A DNA stretch of 27,654 nt from positions 1-27,654 of IMG/VR virus record IMGVR_UViG_3300048690_000136; one strand, given 5' to 3'. The translations under genes and the position numbers were made by a program. The notes under the pieces were generated by a model that searched no databases, was not told the DNA's origin, and saw only the letters and a program-made list of their open reading frames with translations. The DNA is from a virus. Shown here in pieces: positions 6,253 through 11,638 of this stretch (the stretch's first letter is position 1; each line of letters opens with the position of its first letter).

Positions 6253-7149
6253 TTAGGCGGGCAATGACAGACCAGCGGCGGCCATCGCAGCTTCAGCAGC
6301 TTGCAAGCGTGCCATTAAATCGCTAGTCGTAGCCTTAACGACCTTGGTTGGTTTGGCTAGCTTGCTTGCCCACTCATTGATAAGCGCCATCGATTCGGGT
6401 TCGCCTTGTGCGTCGAATGCTTCAACTTCTTGGTAGCAAACCGCGTCAACAAGTACCTTGTACTCACGTGCCATGTTGGAAGGCACAGACTCTTCATTGT
6501 TCTCGATGTACTCGACAAACTCAGCAGTCAGCAGTTCAAGCTGCGCATCAGTAGCGTATTGCATACCGGACGCCTTAGTGCCGACATTAGTAGCAATCGA
6601 TAAGCCAGTCTGGAATGTGCAGTCGATAGCAGCAACAAGCAAGCGGGCAAACTTCTGCTTGACAGCTTCGCCGGGTGTCAGCTTAGCGTAGCTAGCCTTC
6701 ACGGTCAGCTTTTCAGCCGGTGTCATTGAACGGCTACCATTGAAAGACTCTTGCAAGTGGGCTAACGCTTCTTTACTGGTGACTTCGATGTATTCACACA
6801 TCACATTGCCGTGGATTACGTCGCCTTCAGCGGGCATACCACCCTCGGGAATGAGTGTTAGTTTGCCGGTCGCATTGACGTAGTAGTTCTCACAGATGGT
6901 AGCGATAGCGATAGCACGGTGACGACCACTGACCAGGTGACCCACATCATTCATGATGGCAATCACAGGGTACTGCCATAGCTGACCTTGCTTGACAATG
7001 CCACGAACAATAGTATCGACGCGACTCTGAATAATTGGCTCTTGTGCAGTAGAGACAGCAGCAGCGGCGGCTTTAAGCTGATCGATAGTAGCACCCGCAA
7101 AGTAGCGGTCTTGTGTAGCGGCTTGAAACTTAGCGTTAAACTCTGTCAT
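6253..7149 (-). CDS. ParB/sulfiredoxin-fold protein, first gene of the leftward operon
   Basis: The 298-residue protein has a ParB N-terminal-like motif, HLVSGRHRAIAIATI (GRHR at residues 75-78), after a beta strand (YPVIAIMND). That is the nucleotide-binding signature of ParB/Srx-fold proteins, some of which are nucleases or CTPases. A helix follows (AHLQESFNGSRSMTPAEKL), as in other phage ParB-like proteins where the fold is followed by a DNA-binding segment. The last 40 residues are Ala- and Lys-rich. GTAGGTAACCACC precedes the ATG. It is the first gene after three tandem sigma70-like promoters and the leftward TTATTTTGGGG motif, so it is probably expressed early and strongly. The fold is inferred from a short motif; substrate and role are unknown. 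Confidence 0.75.
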   Translation of the reverse strand: MTEFNAKFQAATQDRYFAGATIDQLKAAAAAVSTAQEPIIQSRVDTIVRGIVKQGQLWQYPVIAIMNDVGHLVSGRHRAIAIATICENYYVNATGKLTLIPEGGMPAEGDVIHGNVMCEYIEVTSKEALAHLQESFNGSRSMTPAEKLTVKASYAKLTPGEAVKQKFARLLVAAIDCTFQTGLSIATNVGTKASGMQYATDAQLELLTAEFVEYIENNEESVPSNMAREYKVLVDAVCYQEVEAFDAQGEPESMALINEWASKLAKPTKVVKATTSDLMARLQAAEAAMAAAGLSLPA

Positions 7150-7200
7150 GGTGGTTACCTACGGGGTGTTGTGAGTGGCAGCGGTTAAGCTGATGTAATT

Positions 7201-7229
7201 AATGTAGCGTGTATCGTTTGATTTGTCAA
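7201..7229 (-). promoter_or_regulatory. sigma70-type promoter nearest the ParB-like gene
   Basis: On the minus strand, TTGACA (7229-7224) is followed by exactly 17 bases and TACATT (7206-7201; 4 of 6 consensus matches). The predicted start of transcription is about 45 bases upstream of the ParB-like ATG. Confidence 0.6.
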
Positions 7230-7247
7230 GTAGAAAGTTTGTGTGTC

Positions 7248-7262
7248 GCTACTTGAAGTAGC
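7248..7262. promoter_or_regulatory. 15-bp perfect palindrome, candidate operator
   Basis: GCTACTT-g-AAGTAGC has 7-bp arms around one central base. It lies between the -10 of one leftward promoter and the -35 of the next, 19 bases upstream of the latter, which is a typical position for a regulator-binding site. Confidence 0.4.
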
Positions 7263-7302
7263 AGTTGATATGCTTGTGGCAGTGATTCAACCTGTTGATA
7301 AC

Positions 7303-7331
7303 AGCATAACGAATAGCGGTGCAGTTGTCAA
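7303..7331 (-). promoter_or_regulatory. sigma70-type promoter, second of three in tandem
   Basis: TTGACA (7331-7326), a 17-base spacer and TATGCT (7308-7303) on the minus strand. It points into the leftward replication operon. Confidence 0.6.
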
Positions 7332-7392
7332 GTAATAAGTGTCACAGTGCCAGTTACCTTGATCGCGGGTGTCGGTTAACTGCTGCCTATAT

Positions 7393-7421
7393 ATTATAGC
7401 GCAGTTAGCAGCAACACGCAA
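7393..7421 (-). promoter_or_regulatory. sigma70-type promoter, third of three in tandem
   Basis: A perfect -10 TATAAT (7398-7393) with TTGCGT (7421-7416; 3 of 6) 17 bases upstream, on the minus strand. It is the weakest -35 of the three but has the best -10. Confidence 0.5.
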
Positions 7422-7428
7422 CACATTG

Positions 7429-7468
7429 GTGGCTGGGTTCACTCGCTTCGCTCGCTCTCTACGCCACC
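7429..7468 (-). repeat. 40-bp leader repeat R1, downstream of the leftward TTATTTTGGGG site
   Basis: Read on the minus strand it runs GGTGGCGTAG...GCGAGCGAAGCGAG...CAGCCAC. It matches R3 (10097-10137) and the reverse complement of R2 (9800-9848). It starts 18 bases after the motif. The first GGTGGC can pair with GCCAC at the far end, or with the GCCACC immediately upstream (GCCACCGGTGGC is a perfect 12-bp palindrome), so two exclusive folds exist. Confidence 0.65.
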
Positions 7469-7486
7469 GGTGGCAACGTAGCAGAA

Positions 7487-7497
7487 CCCCAAAATAA
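7487..7497 (-). promoter_or_regulatory. TTATTTTGGGG motif, copy A (leftward), candidate phage promoter
   Basis: It shares the 19-mer TTATTTTGGGGTTCTGCTA exactly with the copy at 11578 on the opposite strand. It is intergenic and faces the replication operon. Confidence 0.6.
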
Positions 7498-7498
7498 A

Positions 7499-7720
7499 TT
7501 AGAGTAGTGTGCGGTAGCAGTTAGCGGCGGCGAGGGTCGTAGCTAAGGCGGGTAGAAGACGTGGTAACAAGGCATCAGGTATCACAGGGTAGTAAGTAAG
7601 TAGCGTGCGTGTGGGATCGTGTAAACGTGTACGGTTATCCGTACCTCGCTTGATCGTGGTTGTTAAGTGTACTACTATTGGCTGTAACGTATGCTGGGCA
7701 AGGGTTGTGCCAATAAGCAC
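7499..7720 (-). CDS. possible small hypothetical protein, 73 aa
   Basis: An open frame starting with GTG (MLIGTTLAQHTLQPIVVHL) and ending at a TAA that runs straight into the leftward TTATTTTGGGG motif. Codon choice (CGT, CGC, GTA, TAC) resembles neighbouring genes. There is no convincing ribosome binding site, no recognisable domain, and part of the stretch resembles the dispersed TAGTAC element. It may be a remnant or not a gene at all. Confidence 0.25.
   Translation of the reverse strand: MLIGTTLAQHTLQPIVVHLTTTIKRGTDNRTRLHDPTRTLLTYYPVIPDALLPRLLPALATTLAAANCYRTLL
7500..7674. repeat. possible fourth, strongly diverged copy of the TAGTAC element
   Basis: The right end, read on the minus strand, is TAGTACACTT followed by GATCAAGC at position 20, as in the copy at 17062, where GATCAAGC is at position 21. 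The left end, TAGAGTAGTGTGCGGTA, only loosely resembles TAGTACNNNTGTACGCTA. Internally there is a perfect 6-bp hairpin, GTACGG-ATAA-CCGTAC. Inner landmarks are otherwise poorly conserved. Confidence 0.3.
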
Positions 7721-7736
7721 AGGGGGTTGACACGCA

Positions 7737-7745
7737 TGTTATAAT
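7737..7745 (+). promoter_or_regulatory. extended -10 promoter, rightward
   Basis: TG-t-TATAAT is a perfect extended -10 element. A TTGACA lies upstream but only 7 bases away, too close to act as its -35. A start near 7752 would lie about 27 bases before a small gene with a strong ribosome binding site. Confidence 0.55.
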
Positions 7746-7778
7746 AGGGGAGTAGTCAGCAGGCGAGCGGAGGATAGT

Positions 7779-7898
7779 ATGGACAACAGTCATTTCCGGC
7801 TCCGTCATCACGCATCAGAAACGGCGCAGCTGCTTCGCGGCACGATCGCGGTAAGTGGCACATGTGACAGTTGTTGCCAACGGTGGTTTACACTGTGA
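7779..7898 (+). CDS. small early protein, 39 aa
   Basis: The frame starts MDNSHFRLRHHASETAQLL and ends TCDSCCQRWFTL. It is not recognised. It deserves listing because GGAGG lies five bases before the ATG, the best ribosome binding site in the region, and an extended -10 promoter lies just upstream. The CDSCC cluster near the C-terminus could bind metal. Position and signals suggest an early host-takeover peptide. Its short length makes the call tentative. Confidence 0.5.
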   Translation: MDNSHFRLRHHASETAQLLRGTIAVSGTCDSCCQRWFTL

Positions 7899-8022
7899 GT
7901 AGTAATACAGCAACGACGTTACGGTACCCCACAAATAAAGCAGCTAGTAACATCGACGAAAGTAGCAATCGAAGTATAAGCAAAGTAACACCCCACAATA
8001 AGTTAGTAAGTAGGTAACGACA

Positions 8023-8655
8023 ATGAGACCAGCGAGACAGACAGAAGTGCAACGGGTAGCAGCGCAGCGTGCGGCTTACATCCGTAAGAAGAACACGGTA
8101 CGGACAACTGCTAGAGAAGCAGCGCAGCGTGCATATGAAGCGGGCCGTAGCTACTTTACGGTGGTGTTTAACGGTGACGATACGCTAATGGCTGACGTAT
8201 TCAGTGAAGCAGGCAACCGTTCAGTAGCGGGTACGACTCGCAAGCTGACGACAGTAGCGTTGCAATCTGCTTTGAGTAGCAGCTACGCTAAGGGTTACCA
8301 ACAAGGAGAACTAACAGGCTACGCGGCGGGCAAGCGTAACGTTTATGTAGCAGCCGAAGAACGGAGTAGCAGCGTACTACGGGATGATGACGACTTCGAC
8401 AAAGGGTATTTGATGGGGTACGTTACAGGCTACCGAGACGGAGGCGGGCAACGTTACAACGAGGTAAAGCAGCAAGCTGATGGCGATGCAGGATGGCAAC
8501 CCTGGTCAGGCGTACCTAGTGGTGAAGCCGGGGTGTTCAGCAAGCAGCTACCAGGTAGATGTCAGTGGCGTCGCCCGCAGTTGACTGAAGGCGGAGACTA
8601 CGCCAACAAGAAAGACACATACACGGTATGGGGTAGCGCGAGGGTGACAGCGTAG
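8023..8655 (+). CDS. hypothetical protein with Gly-Tyr repeats, 210 aa
   Basis: Not assigned. The N-terminus is basic and helical (MRPARQTEVQRVAAQRAAYIRKKN, then TTAREAAQRAYEAGRSY). The middle carries two G-Y-x-x-G stretches, YAKGYQQGELTGYAAGKR and FDKGYLMGYVTGYRDGG, a spacing seen in helical repeat proteins with small-residue packing. The C-terminal 60 residues look disordered and contain several Trp. The start has TAGGTAACGACA upstream, the same AGGTAAC style as the ParB-like gene. It lies in the hub between divergent promoters, so an early accessory or takeover role is likely, but no function can be named. Confidence 0.65.
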   Translation: MRPARQTEVQRVAAQRAAYIRKKNTVRTTAREAAQRAYEAGRSYFTVVFNGDDTLMADVFSEAGNRSVAGTTRKLTTVALQSALSSSYAKGYQQGELTGYAAGKRNVYVAAEERSSSVLRDDDDFDKGYLMGYVTGYRDGGGQRYNEVKQQADGDAGWQPWSGVPSGEAGVFSKQLPGRCQWRRPQLTEGGDYANKKDTYTVWGSARVTA

Positions 8656-8658
8656 TAG

Positions 8659-8958
8659 TTAGCAGCAGTAGCGCTTAACTGACAGTAGTCGTTCGTGCCA
8701 GTGCCTGCGGTGCGTGTACACTATATCGAATGAACCTCCGAGAGCGTATCGGTAGACAGGCAGTGACCACGTTACTCGATGACCATTGTACTGAAGACGT
8801 GTTGCATAGCTGCTACCAGAGTAACCAAAGCATGGTCGGTAGCAGCGATACAATGCACCCGGTAGTAGGTAGACAAAGCAGGCAGCAACAAGCAGCGAGT
8901 AAAGTACGGCGCGTAGCGTTACGTTAAAAGACATTAGTTGTGAAGCGTAGTGTGGCAT
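8659..8958 (-). CDS. possible small membrane protein, 99 aa
   Basis: The frame has one hydrophobic helix (residues 14-36, TLRAVLYSLLVAACFVYLLPGAL) followed by a Tyr-, Arg- and His-rich tail. Codon use resembles neighbouring phage genes. No Shine-Dalgarno is visible before either candidate ATG (8958 or 8934) and I see no dedicated promoter. It ends three bases from the convergent 210-aa gene. If real, it would be a single-pass inner-membrane early protein. Confidence 0.4.
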   Translation of the reverse strand: MPHYASQLMSFNVTLRAVLYSLLVAACFVYLLPGALYRCYRPCFGYSGSSYATRLQYNGHRVTWSLPVYRYALGGSFDIVYTHRRHWHERLLSVKRYCC

Positions 8959-8997
8959 GGTTAGTGAGTGGGTGGATAGTTAGCGGGTGGACGTGTA

Positions 8998-9020
8998 CGG
9001 GGCAGTGTAATGCTACCCCG
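8998..9020 (-). other. 8-bp hairpin
   Basis: On the minus strand CGGGGTAG pairs with CTGCCCCG (one G-U pair) around a 7-base loop. It lies between two small leftward frames and is not followed by a U-run, so it is more likely a processing or stability hairpin than a terminator. Confidence 0.35.
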
Positions 9021-9034
9021 CGTAGGTTAGTCAG

Positions 9035-9244
9035 TTAGCAAGTAAGCAGCGCAAACAGGTCAGTAGCAAATTGAGTAGCGGGCGGGCATTCATTCTTGAA
9101 GTAGGCAAGCTGATGATGAGTGACAGACATGCCGCATAGCGTGTAGTAGTCGTACCATGTGTAGCCGTTATCGCGTAAGTAGCTAGAAGTAGCGCGGGTA
9201 GCAGTAGCGTTAAGCAGTGAGTTGATAGCAGTAGCGTTAGACAT
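9035..9244 (-). CDS. small early protein, 69 aa
   Basis: The start chosen is MSNATAINSLLNATATRATSS because it has ACAGGTAATCCCC upstream and lies about 40 bases after a sigma70-type promoter; an upstream in-frame start would begin before that promoter's transcript. The protein has a helical N-terminus and a Tyr-rich middle (NGYTWYDYYTLCG), then HHQLAYFKNECPPATQFATDLF. The middle and C-terminal part read like a small folded domain, but I recognise no family. A dedicated promoter and small size fit an early phage protein acting on the host. Confidence 0.6.
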   Translation of the reverse strand: MSNATAINSLLNATATRATSSYLRDNGYTWYDYYTLCGMSVTHHQLAYFKNECPPATQFATDLFALLTC

Positions 9245-9283
9245 GGGGATTACCTGTGGGGTGAGTGATTCGTAACTGTTGTT

Positions 9284-9312
9284 ATCGTAGCAGGTTGTCA
9301 GTAAGTTGTCAA
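9284..9312 (-). promoter_or_regulatory. sigma70-type promoter for the 69-aa gene
   Basis: TTGACA (9312-9307), a 17-base spacer and TACGAT (9289-9284; 4 of 6) on the minus strand. Confidence 0.6.
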
Positions 9313-9349
9313 GCAGCGGAGCCGTAGGCGACACTCGTTAGAGTGGAGC

Positions 9350-9568
9350 CTAGTGAGTCAGGCGGACGGTAGCAGTGATGGCAGTGGAAGCAAAGCGAGA
9401 ACGTGAGCCAGTGAGATTAACAGCGCAGCAAAGGTAGGCTACCTGACGACCTGACTGCGGGTACTTCAGCGAGCACAGGGTACGCCACAAGGTGAAGCGC
9501 TCTACTGTGTGGCGGTTGCTAAACGTCGTGCTGGTTGCGGTGGATGTTGCGCTGGTTGTGTGTGACAT
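9350..9568 (-). CDS. small early protein, 72 aa
   Basis: The frame begins MSHTTSATSTATSTTFSNRHTVERF. The Ser/Thr-rich start is followed by a basic segment (RFTLWRTLCSLKYPQSGRQVAYLCC). It is not recognised. The ATG lies about 20 bases after the predicted start of a strong sigma70-type promoter, leaving a short leader with only TAGGGG as a weak ribosome binding site. Its promoter and the one before the next small gene form a repeating unit of one promoter per small gene, typical of phage early regions. Confidence 0.5.
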   Translation of the reverse strand: MSHTTSATSTATSTTFSNRHTVERFTLWRTLCSLKYPQSGRQVAYLCCAVNLTGSRSRFASTAITATVRLTH

Positions 9569-9595
9569 GTGGTGGTGGTGATTGACTACCCCTAT

Positions 9596-9624
9596 ATAAT
9601 GCCACAGTCACACCAGTTTGTCAA
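9596..9624 (-). promoter_or_regulatory. sigma70-type promoter for the 72-aa gene
   Basis: TTGACA (9624-9619), a 17-base spacer and CATTAT (9601-9596; 4 of 6) on the minus strand. Confidence 0.6.
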
Positions 9625-9799
9625 GCGGATGGTAGCAGTACGTCAGCAGCACAGCAGCAGCAGAAGCAGGGGGCGTAGAGGGGGGAGCGCGGCCGGGTAC
9701 AGTATGTACAACGTTGGCGTAATTTTCTGCATGGTGTCACGACGCTGCTAGCTGTTACGGCGGTAGCTGTCCTGCCTCACGGCTCACTGCTCCCTACTT

Positions 9800-9848
9800 G
9801 TGGCTGGGTTCACTTGCTAGCTTCGCTAGCTGCGTTCTCTACGCCACC
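9800..9848 (-). repeat. leader repeat R2
   Basis: The reverse complement reads GGTGGCGTAGAGAACGCA, then GCTAGC-gaa-GCTAGC, then AAGTGAACCCAGCCAC. It shares both ends with R1 but has a larger, perfect 6-bp inner hairpin with a GAA loop. No TTATTTTGGGG copy lies upstream of it on the minus strand, unlike R1 and R3. Confidence 0.6.
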
Positions 9849-9966
9849 TGTGGCACGTTACCCACTTAACAGATATAATTTATAAAACCATAACAGATCC
9901 CCAGCTTGCTAACTGACGGTACAGAACAACGGGCTGGCTGCCCAGCGGACCTAGCTAACCGACCAA

Positions 9967-9993
9967 CAGCCAACTTAGCAGCCAACAGCCAAC
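9967..9993 (+). repeat. three direct copies of CAGCCAAC
   Basis: Copies are at 9967-9974, 9979-9986 and 9986-9993, so the spacing is uneven and the last two touch. They lie in non-coding hub DNA and could be short binding-site repeats or simple sequence. Confidence 0.3.
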
Positions 9994-10066
9994 AGAGTGG
10001 TCCGGCAAGTAGTAATTACCAGCCTGTCGTACCGTATTGATGCAAGCAGCTTACCAGTTTACTAAC

Positions 10067-10077
10067 TTATTTTGGGG
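10067..10077 (+). promoter_or_regulatory. TTATTTTGGGG motif, copy B (rightward), candidate phage promoter
   Basis: It is intergenic, faces the structural operon, and is followed 19 bases later by leader repeat R3, mirroring the leftward copy A and R1. Downstream bases TATCTTACCA resemble the GGCTTACCA after the copy at 18349. Confidence 0.6.
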
Positions 10078-10096
10078 TATCTTACCAGCGGCCAGC

Positions 10097-10137
10097 GGTG
10101 GCGTAAACTACGAGCGAAGCGAAGTAGTCACAGCCAC
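10097..10137 (+). repeat. leader repeat R3, downstream of the rightward motif
   Basis: GGTGGCGTAAACTACGAGCG through GCGAAGTAGTCACAGCCAC. GGTGGC can pair with GCCAC, and ACTAC with GTAGT around a GAGCGAAGCGAA loop. It is a counterpart of R1 on the other strand. Confidence 0.65.
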
Positions 10138-10223
10138 AACCAGGTGAATCAGCGTAATCACGAAAAAAGTTCAGTAGTTACACGGAGGCGGCATGATCAC
10201 GCCACCAGTATAATAAAATCTAA

Positions 10224-10289
10224 CTCTAGTAGTCTAGGAGCCTTCGGCTCCGGAAGACTGCGTGCGCGGGTGACGCACGTAAGAAAGAG
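10224..10289 (+). promoter_or_regulatory. predicted three-way-junction RNA in the leader of the rightward operon
   Basis: CTCT (10224) pairs with AGAG (10286) and encloses two hairpins. The first is AGTCT/AGACT continued by GGAGCC-ttc-GGCTCC. The second is CGTGCG/CGCACG with a 7-base loop, one base further on. All inner arms are perfect. It lies between the rightward motif and the first rightward frames. It does not match ribozyme cores I know, and no U-run follows. Confidence 0.5.
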
Positions 10290-10360
10290 AGGGTAGCACA
10301 CCAGCGATCAAGCGCCTCCGTAGAAACACTGAACTTTCCGCAACGCACCAGCACACCAAC

Positions 10361-11503
10361 GTGAGTAACACAGATGACTACGAACCCACTGTTAACGCCG
10401 GAGCAGCAAGAAGCTGCTACACCTATCTCAACGAAGAAGGTCAGCTCGTACAGCGCATCCCAGCAGGCAGACTTACAGCACCAAGCCGACCACGCTTCGA
10501 CCCAACGCGACGAGACCCTTACACGCATCTCGACCGACACCGCAAAACGCATTACACACGCAGCAAACCCGACTACGGCATCGGAGCCGTCAGGCGTAAC
10601 CAACTGCTCCTTGAAGCGGGATACGATGTTGGAGCCGTCCGAAGTGGAGAACTCGCGTCTGTACCAGTCCCTTTCCGACGGGCTATCTGCGAACTGGACC
10701 CCCACTACAAGTCCAAACGCTGGTCGTATAATTTCTTGCGATACTCTTCAGAGCTACCTACAACCAGCGTTGGCAGCTTCGCAGCCGGAGACCACACAGG
10801 ATTAACGTTTGACTGCCCCTACCGTATTGACCGCATCTTTGACTGGGTAGAGACAGCGCACACGATACCTCAGCACAACGCTATTACAACAGCGACAGAC
10901 TACGCTCCTTATTTTGGGGTAATGCACAGCGGTATCGGCTACGTAGTTTACGGCGACGCTGACAATCCGACGTTTATGTTTACTGCTGCGAAAGACGCCT
11001 GTTTCATATCATCGCGCTACGCACATAAGCTACCGCACCGCGATGATAGCCACCAGGGATCTTTTGAGTATTTGCCACGCAACGCTGCACGGTACGATTG
11101 GGTAGTAACATCCCAGCGTTCCGTACCGTACCACGAACTGTTAAGCAAACTGCTGCCGCTGACGCCTGAGACGACCTACCACGTCACTAAAGCCCGCGCT
11201 CAGTACATCAGCAAACGTGCTTTTCCGTCAGACATTACGTTTAACGTCGCACTGATGGTACTTGCTGACAACCTACACCGCAGCCACGTCCCGCTGTGTC
11301 TTACGCTTGCACAACAAAAGGAGTACAAACATGTTTGGCGCAAACTACCTGAACGGCCAGCCTTCAATCGAAACTGGACAGACATCGTTCACCATCGAGA
11401 TGCCCCTGAGTACCACACCGTCAATGCTGTCATTGCCGACCTCAGGACTACAGACGCCTGGGCTTACCACCCGGACGCTCCGGACAGTGTTCACCACAGA
11501 TAA
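10361..11503 (+). CDS. hypothetical protein, up to 380 aa (start uncertain)
   Basis: A long open frame beginning with GTG (MSNTDDYEP). Not recognised. The part after about residue 150 reads like a real folded protein (CPYRIDRIFDWVETAHT, YFGVMHSGIGYVVYGDADNPTFMF, DITFNVALMVLADNLHRSHVPLCLTL). The first 150 codons are shared with another open frame of 143 codons, and the last 58 with a third frame that has a very strong ribosome binding site. The N-terminal codons use rare CGA and few third-position G, unlike later ones, so the true start may be internal and non-ATG. It would be the first or second gene of the late operon. Confidence 0.55.
   Translation: MSNTDDYEPTVNAGAARSCYTYLNEEGQLVQRIPAGRLTAPSRPRFDPTRRDPYTHLDRHRKTHYTRSKPDYGIGAVRRNQLLLEAGYDVGAVRSGELASVPVPFRRAICELDPHYKSKRWSYNFLRYSSELPTTSVGSFAAGDHTGLTFDCPYRIDRIFDWVETAHTIPQHNAITTATDYAPYFGVMHSGIGYVVYGDADNPTFMFTAAKDACFISSRYAHKLPHRDDSHQGSFEYLPRNAARYDWVVTSQRSVPYHELLSKLLPLTPETTYHVTKARAQYISKRAFPSDITFNVALMVLADNLHRSHVPLCLTLAQQKEYKHVWRKLPERPAFNRNWTDIVHHRDAPEYHTVNAVIADLRTTDAWAYHPDAPDSVHHR
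10374..10805 (+). CDS. alternative or overlapping hypothetical protein, 143 aa
   Basis: It starts at an ATG (MTTNPLLTPEQQEAATPIS) and lies wholly within the preceding frame in another phase. The product is hydrophilic, rich in Gln, Thr and Ser, and probably disordered. Third-position base use is more even than in the competing frame. Either this is the true first gene and the longer protein begins near 10800, or the longer protein is right and this is a shadow. Both products from one stretch are possible. The upstream signal (GTGAG) is weak for both. Confidence 0.4.
   Translation: MTTNPLLTPEQQEAATPISTKKVSSYSASQQADLQHQADHASTQRDETLTRISTDTAKRITHAANPTTASEPSGVTNCSLKRDTMLEPSEVENSRLYQSLSDGLSANWTPTTSPNAGRIISCDTLQSYLQPALAASQPETTQD
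10909..10919 (+). promoter_or_regulatory. TTATTTTGGGG motif, copy C (inside a gene)
   Basis: An exact copy encoding Y-F-G in the 380-aa frame, followed by TAATGCACAGCGG. It may be a promoter or a coincidence of coding. Confidence 0.3.
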
Positions 11504-11546
11504 AAGACGTGCGCGTCGTACCTTCCCAGGGCTACGTAAGCGATAA
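11331..11546 (+). CDS. small hypothetical protein, 71 aa
   Basis: The product begins MFGANYLNGQPSIETGQTSF, has a Ser/Thr/Pro-rich middle and a basic end (DKRRARRTFPGLRKR). AAGGAG lies seven bases before the ATG, among the best ribosome binding sites in the window, which is the main evidence. It overlaps the last 173 bases of the 380-aa frame in another phase. I do not recognise it. The basic C-terminus could bind nucleic acid. Confidence 0.55.
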   Translation: MFGANYLNGQPSIETGQTSFTIEMPLSTTPSMLSLPTSGLQTPGLTTRTLRTVFTTDKRRARRTFPGLRKR

Positions 11547-11577
11547 CATTACTGCATCACCGTATTGACGTTAGAAG

Positions 11578-11588
11578 TTATTTTGGGG
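11578..11588 (+). promoter_or_regulatory. TTATTTTGGGG motif, copy D, candidate phage promoter
   Basis: It lies in the 92-base gap before the membrane-protein gene. The 19-mer TTATTTTGGGGTTCTGCTA is identical to the leftward copy at 7487. Confidence 0.6.
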
Positions 11589-11638
11589 TTCTGCTAGGCG
11601 CTACACACACACTATACGCAACGTACTGCGGGAACGAT

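Larger units (their letters stand above)
9625..10066. other. non-coding part of the control hub
   Basis: I see no convincing gene here. Positions 9636-9690 are a CAG/AGC-rich stretch followed by G-rich sequence. At 9698-9712 there is a small palindrome-like GTACAGTATGTAC. Then come the R2 repeat, an isolated TATAAT (9874-9879) with no matching -35, and three copies of CAGCCAAC (9967-9974, 9979-9986, 9986-9993). The stretch could hold protein-binding sites or a replication origin, but nothing decides this. Confidence 0.4.

Noticed and set aside
7727-7745. TTGACA plus TATAAT as a standard sigma70 promoter
   Set aside because: The spacing is 7 bases, not 16-18. The -10 is kept as an extended -10 element instead.
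8730-8927. A 65-codon plus-strand frame
   Set aside because: No ribosome binding site or promoter; the opposite-strand frame has a membrane segment and better codon use, though that one is also uncertain.
9569-9751. A 60-codon plus-strand frame
   Set aside because: It covers a good leftward promoter and a CAG/G-rich low-complexity stretch, and has no ribosome binding site.
10226-10705. A 159-codon minus-strand frame
   Set aside because: Cys- and Ser-rich composition, no ribosome binding site, runs against the late operon and over the structured leader; it is open only because the region has few T-starting stops.
11547-11638. TTGACG followed by a -10 as a sigma70 promoter
   Set aside because: No acceptable -10 at 16-18 bases; the TTATTTTGGGG motif occupies that position.
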